33,194 nucleotides of DNA from Enhygromyxa salina (GTDB lineage Bacteria; Myxococcota_A; Polyangia; Nannocystales; Nannocystaceae): positions 1 to 33,194 of the forward strand of contig NZ_PVNK01000121.1 of assembly GCF_002994615.1 (NCBI RefSeq), read 5' to 3'. The position numbers and the translations under genes are program-made. Position 1 is the stretch's first letter. Every line of letters begins with the position of its first letter. Shown here one piece after another: positions 21,081 through 29,129 of this stretch. The notes beneath the pieces are model-generated. The model was not told where the DNA came from. It did not search any database and saw only the letters and a program-made list of their open reading frames with translations.

Positions 21081-23120
21081 ATGGCATCGAGCCCCCGCGC
21101 CGAGTCGACCCCCCGCACCTTCGATCCCGCGACCGCCGAGCTGATGGTCAAGACCATCAAGGGCCTGGCGATGGACGCCGTCCAGGCCGCGAACTCCGGG
21201 CACCCCGGCATGCCGATGGGCTGCGCGGATCTGGCCACGGTGTTGTGGACCGAATTCCTGACCCACGCGCCCGCCGACCCGGGGTGGTTCGATCGCGATC
21301 GCTTCGTGCTCTCGGCCGGTCACGGCTCGATGCTGATCTACTCGCTGCTTCACCTGACTGGCTACGCCCTGCCGCTCGACGAGCTGAAGAACTTCCGTCA
21401 GTGGGGGTCGAAGACCGCAGGCCACCCGGAGTACGGCCACACCCCGGGCGTCGACGTCACGACCGGTCCGCTCGGCTCGGGCTTCGCGGCTGGCGTCGGC
21501 ATGGCCCTGGCCGAGCGCTTCTTGGCCGACCACTTCAACCGCGAGGGCCACACGATCCTCGACCACCTGACCTACGGGATCGTCAGCGACGGTGACCTCA
21601 TGGAGGGCCTCGCGTCCGAGGCCGCGAGCCTCGCGGGCCACCTCGGGCTCGGCAAGCTGATCTACCTCTACGACGACAACCAGATCTCGATCGACGGCGG
21701 GACCGACATCACCTTCACCGAAGACGTCGCCAAGCGCTTCGACGCCTACGGCTGGCACGTGCTGAAGGTCGACGGACACGACCACGCGGCCGTGCGCGCG
21801 GCGATCGTCGCGGCCCGGGCGGCGGTCGACAAGCCGAGCCTGATCTGCTGCCGCACGGTCATCGCCCACGGCGCGCCGACCAAGGCCGGGACCTCCGGGG
21901 CTCACGGCGCTCCGCTCGGGGCCGAGGAGATCGCCGCGACCAAGCGCGCGATGGACTGGCCGCTCGAGCCGACCTTCCATGTGCCCGCGACGGTCAGCGA
22001 GGCGCTCGCGGCCCAGCGTGCGGTCCACGCCGAGGCCAAGGCCGACTGGGACGCGCGCATGACCGCCTACCGCGAGGCTCACCCCGAGCTCGGGCGCGCG
22101 CTCGATCAGGCGATCGCGGGCGAGCTGCCCGCGGAGGTCGGCGCGGTGCTCGACGCGGCGATCGACGGGTTCGAGGTCGGCGCCTCGATCGCCACGCGCA
22201 AGTCGAGCCACAAGGTCCTCAGCGCGCTCGCGGAGGCCCACCCGCTGCTGCTCGGCGGCTCGGCCGACCTCGCCGGATCCAACGGCGTGGCGCTGCCCGG
22301 GACCCCCGGCCAGAGCAAGGAGCAGCCCGAGGGCCGCAACATCCACTTCGGCGTCCGCGAGCACGGCATGGCCGGAGTCTGCAACGGGATGGCGCTGCAC
22401 GGCGGCGTGCGGGTGTTCGACGCGACCTTCCTGGTCTTCTCCGACTTCATGCGCGGGGCCCTGCGGCTGTCGGCGCTGATGGGCTTGCCGGTCGTCCACG
22501 TGTTCACCCACGACAGCTTCTATCTCGGCGAGGACGGACCCACGCACCAGCCGATCGAGCACGCGATGAGCTTGCGGGTCATGCCCAACCTCCACGTCAT
22601 CCGGCCCGGCGACGCGCGCGAGACCGTCGGCGCGTGGCGGCACGCGCTCGCCCGGACCGACGGCCCGACGGCGCTGCTGCTCACCCGTCAGGGCTTGCCG
22701 ACGCTAGCCGAAGCGCAGGCCGAGGGGGTGACCCGCGGCGCCTACGTGTTGTCCGACCCCGAGGGCGAGGGCGAGCTCGACGGGATCTTGATCGCGACCG
22801 GCTCGGAGCTCTCGCTGGCGCGCTCGTGCGCGGAGTCGCTGCGCGAGCAAGGCCAGCGCGTGCGCGTGGTCTCGATGCCGTGCTGGGAGGCCTTCGCCGA
22901 CCAGGACGCGGCCTACCGCGAGTCGGTCTTGCCCGCGGCCGTCGGGCGCGAGCGCCGGCTGGCGATCGAAGCCGGCGCGACCCTCGGCTGGGAGCGCTAC
23001 GCCGACCACGTCCACGGCGTCGATCATTTCGGCGCGTCGGCGCCGGCCAAGGTCCTCGCCGAGAAGTTCGGCTTCACCGTCGACGCCGTGCTCGCGCGCT
23101 GGGCTGCGATCCGGGGCTGA
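21081..23120 (+). CDS. tkt: Transketolase
   Basis: 679 residues, full length. It transfers two-carbon ketol units in the non-oxidative pentose phosphate pathway with thiamine diphosphate and Mg2+. Motifs in order: substrate His in [48 protein letters not shown]; the ThDP motif GDLMEG through [12 protein letters not shown]; catalytic Glu in [15 protein letters not shown]; the pyrimidine-pocket and substrate segment [19 protein letters not shown]; and a C-terminal domain with GSELSLA. The start ATG at 21081 has no strong Shine-Dalgarno. It is a single-gene unit followed by a hairpin, not linked to Calvin-cycle or other pentose phosphate genes here. Confidence 0.95.
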   Translation: MASSPRAESTPRTFDPATAELMVKTIKGLAMDAVQAANSGHPGMPMGCADLATVLWTEFLTHAPADPGWFDRDRFVLSAGHGSMLIYSLLHLTGYALPLDELKNFRQWGSKTAGHPEYGHTPGVDVTTGPLGSGFAAGVGMALAERFLADHFNREGHTILDHLTYGIVSDGDLMEGLASEAASLAGHLGLGKLIYLYDDNQISIDGGTDITFTEDVAKRFDAYGWHVLKVDGHDHAAVRAAIVAARAAVDKPSLICCRTVIAHGAPTKAGTSGAHGAPLGAEEIAATKRAMDWPLEPTFHVPATVSEALAAQRAVHAEAKADWDARMTAYREAHPELGRALDQAIAGELPAEVGAVLDAAIDGFEVGASIATRKSSHKVLSALAEAHPLLLGGSADLAGSNGVALPGTPGQSKEQPEGRNIHFGVREHGMAGVCNGMALHGGVRVFDATFLVFSDFMRGALRLSALMGLPVVHVFTHDSFYLGEDGPTHQPIEHAMSLRVMPNLHVIRPGDARETVGAWRHALARTDGPTALLLTRQGLPTLAEAQAEGVTRGAYVLSDPEGEGELDGILIATGSELSLARSCAESLREQGQRVRVVSMPCWEAFADQDAAYRESVLPAAVGRERRLAIEAGATLGWERYADHVHGVDHFGASAPAKVLAEKFGFTVDAVLARWAAIRG

Positions 23121-23135
23121 GCCCCTTTCACGCCG

Positions 23136-23156
23136 GGCCCCGCGCCGAGCGGGGCC
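23136..23156 (+). terminator. Hairpin after tkt
   Basis: Arms GGCCCCGC (23136-23143) and GCGGGGCC (23149-23156) with loop GCCGA, 16 bases after the transketolase stop. This is a GC-rich terminator-like stem without a T-run. Confidence 0.6.
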
Positions 23157-23399
23157 GCCGATCGAGCCATGAGCGCGCCTTGCGCTTGCCTTGATTTACT
23201 GCGCGGCGAGAACAGCTCACACTCCAGCGCACAACCTTGCGTGCTTCAGATCCGCGCGCGCGAGCGCGACAGCACGCTGTCACGGCCCAACTCGGCGCCG
23301 GGAGTGTGGACCGTCACGCCGGGTCGCCCACGCGCACCTGTGCCCGCGCCGACCGTGTGGCATCCTCCGCGCCTTCGCACCTCCAGACCCATCAGAGCC
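23157..23399 (+). promoter_or_regulatory. Leader region of the EF-G gene
   Basis: About 240 bases with no gene that I can support. One frame is open in phase with EF-G, but its translation is low-complexity and EF-G alignment begins at 23400, so I treat it as leader. It contains a short dyad GACAGC-ac-GCTGTC (23268-23281). The promoter of EF-G should be here; no clear -35/-10 pair was found. Confidence 0.35.
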
Positions 23400-25487
23400 A
23401 TGGACCTCGAAAAAGTTCGCAATATCGGAATCTCCGCCCACATCGACTCGGGCAAGACGACCCTCACCGAGCGGGTCCTGTTTTATACGGGCCGCATCCA
23501 CAAGATCGAGGAGGTCAAGGGTAAGTCCGGCGTCGGCGCGACGATGGACTCGATGGAGCTCGAGCGTGAGCGCGGCATCACGATCCAGTCGGCCGCGACC
23601 GCCGTGAAGTGGCGCGACTTCGACATCAACATCATCGACACGCCCGGACACGTCGACTTCACCGTCGAGGTCGAGCGGGCCCTGAGCGTGCTCGACGGCG
23701 CGATCCTGGTCCTGTGCGCGGTCTCGGGCGTGCAGTCGCAGTCGATCACCGTCGACCGCCAGATGCGGCGCTACAACGTCCCCCGCCTCGCGTTCATCAA
23801 CAAGATGGACCGGGCCGGCGCCGACGCGGTCAACGTGACCAAGCAGCTGCGCCAGAAGCTGCACCACAACGCCGTGCTCGTCGTCTACCCGATCGGGGCC
23901 GAGGACCAGCACGAGGGCGTCGTCGACCTGCGCACGCGCAAGGCCTACTACTTCGACGGCGACAACGGCGAGAACATCCGCATCGAGGAGTGCCCGGCCG
24001 AGCTCGTCGACGACGTCGAGGAGTACCGCCTCAAGCTCGTCGAGGCCCTCGGCGACTACGACGACGGGATCATGGAAAAATTCCTGTCCGAGGAGGAGGT
24101 CAGCGCCGAGGAGATGGAGCCGGTCATCCGCAAGGCCACGCTCTCGCTCGGGCTGACCCCGGTGTTCTGTGGCTCGGCCTACAAGAACAAGGGCGTGCAG
24201 ATCCTGCTCGACGCGGTCTGCTCCTACCTCCCGGCCCCGAACGAGATCGACAACGAGGCCTACGACCTCGGCAACGACGAGGAGAAGGTCATGCTCCACA
24301 GCGTGCCCGACAAGCCCCTCGTCGCCCTCGCGTTCAAGCTCGAGGATGGCAAGTACGGCCAGCTGACCTACACCCGCATCTACCAGGGCACGCTGCGCAA
24401 GGGCGAGTTCATCTACAACCAAAAGACCAACAAGAAGCACAAGCTCGGTCGCCTGGTTCGGATGCACGCCGACAAGATGAGCGACATCGACGAGGCCGTC
24501 GCCGGCGACATCGTCGCGCTGTTCGGGATCGACTGCTCCTCGGGTGACACCTTCACCGACGGCACGGTCCAGTACTCGATGCAGTCGATGCACGTGCCCG
24601 ACGCGGTCATCAGCTACGCGATCGAGCCCAAGGACAAGGGCGGCCAGGCCAACTTCTCCAAGGGCCTCAACCGCTTCTCCAAGGAAGACCCAACCTTCAA
24701 GGTCCACCGCGACGAGGAGTCCGGCCAGACCATCATCTCGGGCATGGGCGAGCTCCACCTCGAGGTCTACATCGAGCGCATGCGGCGTGAGTACAAGGTC
24801 GACACGATCGTCGGTGAGCCGCAGGTCGCCTACCGCGAGACCGTGACGCGGGAGACCACCTACAACTACACGCACAAGAAGCAGACCGGCGGCTCGGGTC
24901 AGTACGCGCGCCTCGCCGGGGTGATGCGCCCGATCGACAAGGACTCCGAGGGCGACCCCCACTACCGCTTCGTCAACAAGATCAGCGGCGGCGCGATCCC
25001 GCGCGAGTACATCCCCTCGTGCGACAAGGGCTTCAAGGAGTCGATGGACAAGGGCGTCCTGATCGAGGCCCCGGTCACCGGTATCGAGATGGAGGTCAAC
25101 GACGGTCAGTCCCACGCCGTCGACTCGAGCGACATGGCGTTCACGATCGCCGCTCGCGCCGCCTTCAAGGAGGCCATGCGCGCGGCCAAGCCCGTGATCA
25201 TGGAGCCGATCATGAAGGTCCAGGTCGAGGGCCCCGAGGAGTTCCAAGGTGGCATGCAGACCACGCTGATCCGCCGCCGCGGCACGATCATCGGGTCCGA
25301 GACCCACCACGGCAACACCGTGATCGACGCCCACGTCCCGCTCTCGGAGATGTTCGGCTACTCGACGGAGCTGCGCTCCGCGACCCAGGGTAAGGCGGAG
25401 TTCACCATGGAGTTCGCCCACTACGACAAGGTGCCCTCGCAGATCCAAGAGGATCTGATCAAGAAGCACCAAGAAGCCAAGAAGTAG
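23400..25487 (+). CDS. fusA: Elongation factor G, mitochondrial EFG1-like (spdEFG1) class
   Basis: 695 residues. This GTPase moves tRNA and mRNA through the ribosome after peptide-bond formation. GTP motifs: G1 AHIDSGKT (13-20), G2 RGITI (58-62), G3 DTPGH with catalytic His84, G4 NKMD (134-137). Domains II to V follow, with [14 protein letters not shown] in domain IV and [18 protein letters not shown] in domain V. The wording [37 protein letters not shown] and INKMDRAG follows mitochondrial EF-G1, rather than the HIDAGKTTTTERILFYTG style of ordinary bacterial EF-G. This matches the spdEFG1 group of spirochaetes, planctomycetes and deltaproteobacteria. There are no rpsL, rpsG or tuf genes beside it. 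Confidence 0.94.
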   Translation: MDLEKVRNIGISAHIDSGKTTLTERVLFYTGRIHKIEEVKGKSGVGATMDSMELERERGITIQSAATAVKWRDFDINIIDTPGHVDFTVEVERALSVLDGAILVLCAVSGVQSQSITVDRQMRRYNVPRLAFINKMDRAGADAVNVTKQLRQKLHHNAVLVVYPIGAEDQHEGVVDLRTRKAYYFDGDNGENIRIEECPAELVDDVEEYRLKLVEALGDYDDGIMEKFLSEEEVSAEEMEPVIRKATLSLGLTPVFCGSAYKNKGVQILLDAVCSYLPAPNEIDNEAYDLGNDEEKVMLHSVPDKPLVALAFKLEDGKYGQLTYTRIYQGTLRKGEFIYNQKTNKKHKLGRLVRMHADKMSDIDEAVAGDIVALFGIDCSSGDTFTDGTVQYSMQSMHVPDAVISYAIEPKDKGGQANFSKGLNRFSKEDPTFKVHRDEESGQTIISGMGELHLEVYIERMRREYKVDTIVGEPQVAYRETVTRETTYNYTHKKQTGGSGQYARLAGVMRPIDKDSEGDPHYRFVNKISGGAIPREYIPSCDKGFKESMDKGVLIEAPVTGIEMEVNDGQSHAVDSSDMAFTIAARAAFKEAMRAAKPVIMEPIMKVQVEGPEEFQGGMQTTLIRRRGTIIGSETHHGNTVIDAHVPLSEMFGYSTELRSATQGKAEFTMEFAHYDKVPSQIQEDLIKKHQEAKK

Positions 25488-25503
25488 CCGCGCCGAGCGG
25501 TCG

Positions 25504-26310
25504 TCAGGGGGTCGGGCCGGTCTTCGGCTCGGCCCCTTCGAATATCACCGCCACGCGGTTGGTGACCTTGTCGAAGGGCGGCATCTCGATGCGCCGGACC
25601 ACGGTCCGGCTCACGCGCAGCTCGGGGTTCGCCCGCGCGGCGTGGCGCGGCGGCAGCTCGTCGAGCTCCTCGGCCGTGAACGGGCGCTCGACCTGCTCGC
25701 GCCGAATGAACGACCCGCGCTTGAAGAAGGGCGGGTAGTCGTTGAAGTTGACCCCGGCCTGAAACAGCAGCTCCTGCTGCTGCGACGCGCTCTGGCCCGT
25801 GACCTCGGCGTGGGTGTAGTAGTGCCGGGCCGCCATCGAGATCGCGTTTTTGGTCGCGTCGCGCTCGCGCCACAGCAGCGTGTTGGCGGCCTCTTCTCGA
25901 GTTGGCAGCGTCCACACGCGGGCGTCGAACAAGGCCGGGGTGTCGCGTCGCTCGGGGATGCCCGCGGCGACCCCCGCGTTGAACCATGCCGTGGTCATCG
26001 ACGCGAGGATCGAGCTGAGCTTCTGGATCCGGCCGTCCATGAAGATCTGCGAGGCCGAGGTCGAGCTGTAGAACACGAGGCTGATCTCGTCGGACTGCGT
26101 GTAGCCGATGACTGCCTGGGTCTCGGTCACGAGCCTCTCGGTGACCGCTTGCATGAGCTCGGACAGGCGCTCGTCGTAGGGCCGGGCGAGGCCCTGGGTC
26201 CACCTCGAGAAGCGCTTGCCGTCGATGCGGGCGCACACGGGCAGCAGCGGCAGGCAGCGCCGGCCGGCCTCCTGGCGCTCGTAGAGCTTCATGCGATCGC
26301 CGAGGCTCAT
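25504..26310 (-). CDS. thg1: Thg1-like protein (3'-5' tRNA polymerase family)
   Basis: 268 residues. Thg1 adds nucleotides in the 3'-to-5' direction; eukaryotic Thg1 adds G-1 to tRNA-His, and bacterial Thg1-like proteins can repair 5'-shortened tRNAs. The metal-binding carboxylates are in place: Asp30 in RIDGKRF and Asp74-Glu75 in YTQSDEISLVF. The region where eukaryotic enzymes carry HINNLYN reads ARHYYTHAEVTGQ, so that motif is absent, as expected of the bacterial Thg1-like class. ERDATKNAIS in the middle is also family-like. The start MSLGDRMKLYE matches the family N-terminus. It converges on EF-G (16-base gap) and lies downstream of ssb on the same strand, separated by a hairpin. Confidence 0.9.
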   Translation of the reverse strand: MSLGDRMKLYERQEAGRRCLPLLPVCARIDGKRFSRWTQGLARPYDERLSELMQAVTERLVTETQAVIGYTQSDEISLVFYSSTSASQIFMDGRIQKLSSILASMTTAWFNAGVAAGIPERRDTPALFDARVWTLPTREEAANTLLWRERDATKNAISMAARHYYTHAEVTGQSASQQQELLFQAGVNFNDYPPFFKRGSFIRREQVERPFTAEELDELPPRHAARANPELRVSRTVVRRIEMPPFDKVTNRVAVIFEGAEPKTGPTP

Positions 26311-26345
26311 CTGTGATCTCGTGATCTCTCCCGGGCCGCGCAGGC

Positions 26346-26370
26346 CCTGGGAGGGAGATGCCCTCCCAGG
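26346..26370 (-). terminator. Perfect 10-bp hairpin after ssb
   Basis: Arms CCTGGGAGGG (26346-26355) and CCCTCCCAGG (26361-26370) with loop AGATG. The stem lies 15 bases beyond the ssb stop and 36 bases before the Thg1-like start, so it probably ends ssb transcription. Confidence 0.65.
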
Positions 26371-26385
26371 ACGCTCGCAGCGGGC

Positions 26386-26973
26386 CTAGAACGGAATGTC
26401 GTCGTCCCCGGGCCCCGTCGGCGAGTAGTCGCCCGGATCGTAGGGCTCCGGACCACCGCCACCGCCGCCGCCGCCGTTGCCGCCGCCGCCGCCGTAGCCA
26501 CCGCCACCGCCACCGTAGCCGCCGCCGCCGCCACCACGGCCGCCGCCACCGCCACCGCGGTTGCCACCGCCGCCGCCGTAGCCGCCGCCACCGCCGTCAT
26601 AACCGCCGCCGCCGCCACCGCGGCCGCCGCCACCTTCACCGCGGCCGCCGAGGAACTGGACCGTGTCGGCGACGACCTCGGTCGAGTAGCGCTTGATGCC
26701 GTCCTTGTCGTCGTAGCTGCGGGTTCGCAGCCGGCCCTCGACGTAGACCTGGCGGCCCTTGGACAGGTAGTTGTTGCAGTGCTCGGCCTGCTGGCCGAAG
26801 ACCGAGATGCGATGCCACTCGGTCTCCTCGACGAGCTCGTTGGTCTGCTTGTTGCGCCACTTGCGGGTGGTCGCGACCGAGAGGTTGGCCACCGGGCTGC
26901 CGCTTTGGGTGTAACGGAGCTCGGGATCGCGCCCGAGGTTGCCGATGAGAATGACCTTGTTGACGCCGGACAT
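26386..26973 (-). CDS. ssb: Single-stranded DNA-binding protein with a long Gly-rich linker
   Basis: 195 residues. The N-terminal OB fold (about 1-110) is standard: [47 protein letters not shown]. It coats single-stranded DNA in replication and repair. The linker (about 111-175) is nearly all Gly with occasional Tyr, Arg and Asn ([12 protein letters not shown] repeats). The acidic tip DDDIPF, which binds partner proteins, is intact. The ATG at 26973 has an AGGAG just upstream. The very long homogeneous Gly linker is of the kind linked to condensate formation in other SSBs, which is inference here. Confidence 0.95.
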   Translation of the reverse strand: MSGVNKVILIGNLGRDPELRYTQSGSPVANLSVATTRKWRNKQTNELVEETEWHRISVFGQQAEHCNNYLSKGRQVYVEGRLRTRSYDDKDGIKRYSTEVVADTVQFLGGRGEGGGGRGGGGGGYDGGGGGYGGGGGNRGGGGGGRGGGGGGYGGGGGGYGGGGGNGGGGGGGGPEPYDPGDYSPTGPGDDDIPF

Positions 26974-27196
26974 GAGGGCTCCTGTTGCGAATATTCGGGC
27001 CTGGGTTGGGTGTTGGCAAGCGCGGCGACGGCCCGAGCTGTCGCTGGTTTCCCGCCGCGCCGAGGTGGTGTCGGCCCGCGGCGAGGCGCGTTGCACAAAA
27101 AGTTGGGGGCTCGGTGAAGCCCGCGCTCGGCCCGTTGGTGGTTGACCGGATCCGCGCGCCAGGTCAAGGTGTGCCCGCGCCCGCGTTCGTCTGACG
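26974..27196. promoter_or_regulatory. Divergent intergenic region, ssb and the glycosyltransferase-like gene
   Basis: 223 bases between divergent genes. The AGGAG of ssb and a GAATATTCG dyad (about 26988-26996) lie at its left end. I see no other gene, hairpin or clear promoter. Confidence 0.35.
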
Positions 27197-27850
27197 ATGC
27201 CGCCCGATCTGACCATCGCCCTGTGCCTGCGTGACGACGAGTCTCGTCTCGCCGACATGGCCGCGGCCGCCGTCGAGGTCGCCGAGTGCCTGATCCGTGA
27301 GCACGCCGTCGGCGAGTGGGCCGAGCGCACGCGTGAGGAAGCTTTGATCGACACCGAAGCCGAGCCCGGGCGAGATCTCGGCCTGAGCTTCGAGCTGCTC
27401 GCGCTCGACGAGTCGTCCCGCGACAACACCCTGAGCGTGCTCAGCATCCTCCACGCCCGGCATCGGCAGCTGCGCACGCTCCAGGGCCTCGAGCGGGGCA
27501 CGGCCGTGATGCGGGCCGCTCGCTCGGCTCAGGGGCGGGTGTGGCTGCTCGTCGACGGGCCCTTCGAGCACGAGCACGGGCTGTGGGCCGCGCGGCAGGT
27601 GTTTTGCGGCGATCGAGCGGCGATCGTCCCAGGTGAGGTCCTCGCCGTGACGCGAAACCTCGGCCAGGCGGCCCTCGGCTGGCTCGGTGGCGGCCTCGTC
27701 AGCGCCCAGCGCGAGGTCACCCAGATGCTCGAGTCCCACGGCCAGCGGCCCGCCTGGAGCCCCCCGCGTGACCAGGCCCTGCGCAGTCGCGCGCGCCTGT
27801 TCGTCCGCGGGCGCCTCAGCCGCTTCGGCCTCGGTCACTACGATCGCTAG
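27197..27850 (+). CDS. Small glycosyltransferase family 2-like protein, probably divergent
   Basis: 217 residues. The N-terminus ([20 protein letters not shown]) and the segment [18 protein letters not shown] followed by [20 protein letters not shown] follow the order of the GT2 nucleotide-sugar fold (beta strand, D-x-S-x-D-x-T, helix, then strand with the acidic motif). However, the usual DXD is replaced by VDGP, the acceptor half is short, and no membrane segment is present. It may be a shortened, regulatory or inactive GT2. It precedes rseP by 71 bases on the same strand; no functional link is evident. Confidence 0.65.
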   Translation: MPPDLTIALCLRDDESRLADMAAAAVEVAECLIREHAVGEWAERTREEALIDTEAEPGRDLGLSFELLALDESSRDNTLSVLSILHARHRQLRTLQGLERGTAVMRAARSAQGRVWLLVDGPFEHEHGLWAARQVFCGDRAAIVPGEVLAVTRNLGQAALGWLGGGLVSAQREVTQMLESHGQRPAWSPPRDQALRSRARLFVRGRLSRFGLGHYDR

Positions 27851-27921
27851 CCCTCGGTGAACAGGCCGAGCGCGACCTGGGCACAGTGCACGGAGGGCCG
27901 CGGGGGCTTATAAGGTCACCC

Positions 27922-29121
27922 GTGACCTGGGTTCTGGCCATCCTCGCCCTCTCGGTCCTGATCATCATCCACGAGTTTGGGCACTACGTGTGCGCCAAGA
28001 TCGGTGGGATGCACGTCGATCGCTTCTCGGTGATCGGCATCGGGCCGGTGATCCTCAAGCTCTTCACCTGGAAGGGCACGGAGTTCGTCATCAGCGCGAT
28101 CCCCTTCGGCGCCTACGTGCACATCGTCGGCATGGAGCCCGAGGAGTACGCGCAGGACGAGGAGGGCAACCTCCCGGATCCGCCGCAGGGCTACCGCAAT
28201 TTCCGCGACAGCCCGCTGTGGGCCCGGCTGCTGGCGATCGCTGGCGGACCGATCGCCAACTACCTCGCGGCCATGATCCTCGTGATCGCCGCGTTCGCGG
28301 CGGTCGGCGTCAAGGAGCCGGTCGGGGTCGAGGTCGCGGACTTCGGGCTCGGGAGCCCGGCGGCCGCGGCGGGGGTCGAGGTCGGCGACGAGATCCTCGC
28401 GGTCGACGGCGAGCCGGTCAGCGGCCCCGACTACCGCCAGTCCGTGATCGATCTGACCCAGGACAAGCTCGGGACCACGGTCGAGCTGAGCATCGACCGC
28501 GAGGGTGAGCAGCTGCTCTACCCGGTCGCGCTCAACCCCGAGGCGCCCGCGCTCAACACCAGCTTGACCAACAAGGGTGAGTACATCCCGATCAGCCCGG
28601 CCAAGGCGGTCGCGCTCGGCGCCAAGTGGCCCTTCACCCAGACCGCGCGTCAGCTAAAGGGCTTGTGGTCGCTGGTCACGGGCAAGACCGAGGCCAAGGT
28701 CGGCGGACCGGTGGCGATCGCCAAGGCGATCAAGGGCAGCGCGGACCGGGGCGTGATCGACTTCGTGGTCTTCAGCGCGCTGATCTCGACGGTGCTCGGC
28801 ATGTTCAACCTCCTGCCGCTGCCGGCCCTCGACGGCGGACGCCTGATCTTCTTGATCTACGAGCTCATCGCTCGGCGCCCGCCCAACAAGGTGCTCGAGG
28901 AGCGCATCCACATGGGCGGGATGATCGCGCTGCTGGGGTTGATCGCGTGGGCGACCGTCAACGATGTCCGACCGGAGCACGCGCCGATCTGGAAGGAGTC
29001 GGCCGCCGAGTTCGAGGCCGAGGCGCTCAAGCTCGAGCAGGCTGACGCCGAGGCGGCGGCGCCCGAGGCCGAGGCCGAGGCAGAACCCGAGCCCGTCGAG
29101 GCGCCGGCCGCCGACGGCTGA
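27922..29121 (+). CDS. rseP: Site-2 zinc metalloprotease RseP
   Basis: 399 residues from a GTG at 27922, chosen because TAAGG lies seven bases upstream and the protein then begins just before the first helix; a GTG at 27886 would add 12 residues. This membrane protease cuts anti-sigma factors and signal peptides within the membrane. The Zn site HEFGH is at residues 17-21 in the first helix (LALSVLIIIHEFGHY). One PDZ domain lies in the middle (SPAAAAGVEVGDEILAVDGEPV), where E. coli RseP has two. The third Zn ligand motif is in NLLPLPALDGGRL. An acidic Ala/Glu/Pro tail ends the protein. uvrC follows after eight bases. Confidence 0.93.
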   Translation: MTWVLAILALSVLIIIHEFGHYVCAKIGGMHVDRFSVIGIGPVILKLFTWKGTEFVISAIPFGAYVHIVGMEPEEYAQDEEGNLPDPPQGYRNFRDSPLWARLLAIAGGPIANYLAAMILVIAAFAAVGVKEPVGVEVADFGLGSPAAAAGVEVGDEILAVDGEPVSGPDYRQSVIDLTQDKLGTTVELSIDREGEQLLYPVALNPEAPALNTSLTNKGEYIPISPAKAVALGAKWPFTQTARQLKGLWSLVTGKTEAKVGGPVAIAKAIKGSADRGVIDFVVFSALISTVLGMFNLLPLPALDGGRLIFLIYELIARRPPNKVLEERIHMGGMIALLGLIAWATVNDVRPEHAPIWKESAAEFEAEALKLEQADAEAAAPEAEAEAEPEPVEAPAADG

Positions 29122-29129
29122 GGCGCGCG

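Noticed and set aside
21006..22643. Minus-strand open frame opposite transketolase
   Set aside because: Shadow of a certain gene; no motifs or plausible start.
23169..23399. N-terminal extension of EF-G by 77 codons
   Set aside because: The extension has low complexity, and family proteins begin at or near [16 protein letters not shown]; the ATG at 23400 is taken as start.
23280..25472. Long minus-strand open frame opposite EF-G
   Set aside because: Translation is biased (Val, Leu, Asp, His) with no family likeness; EF-G on the plus strand explains the stretch.
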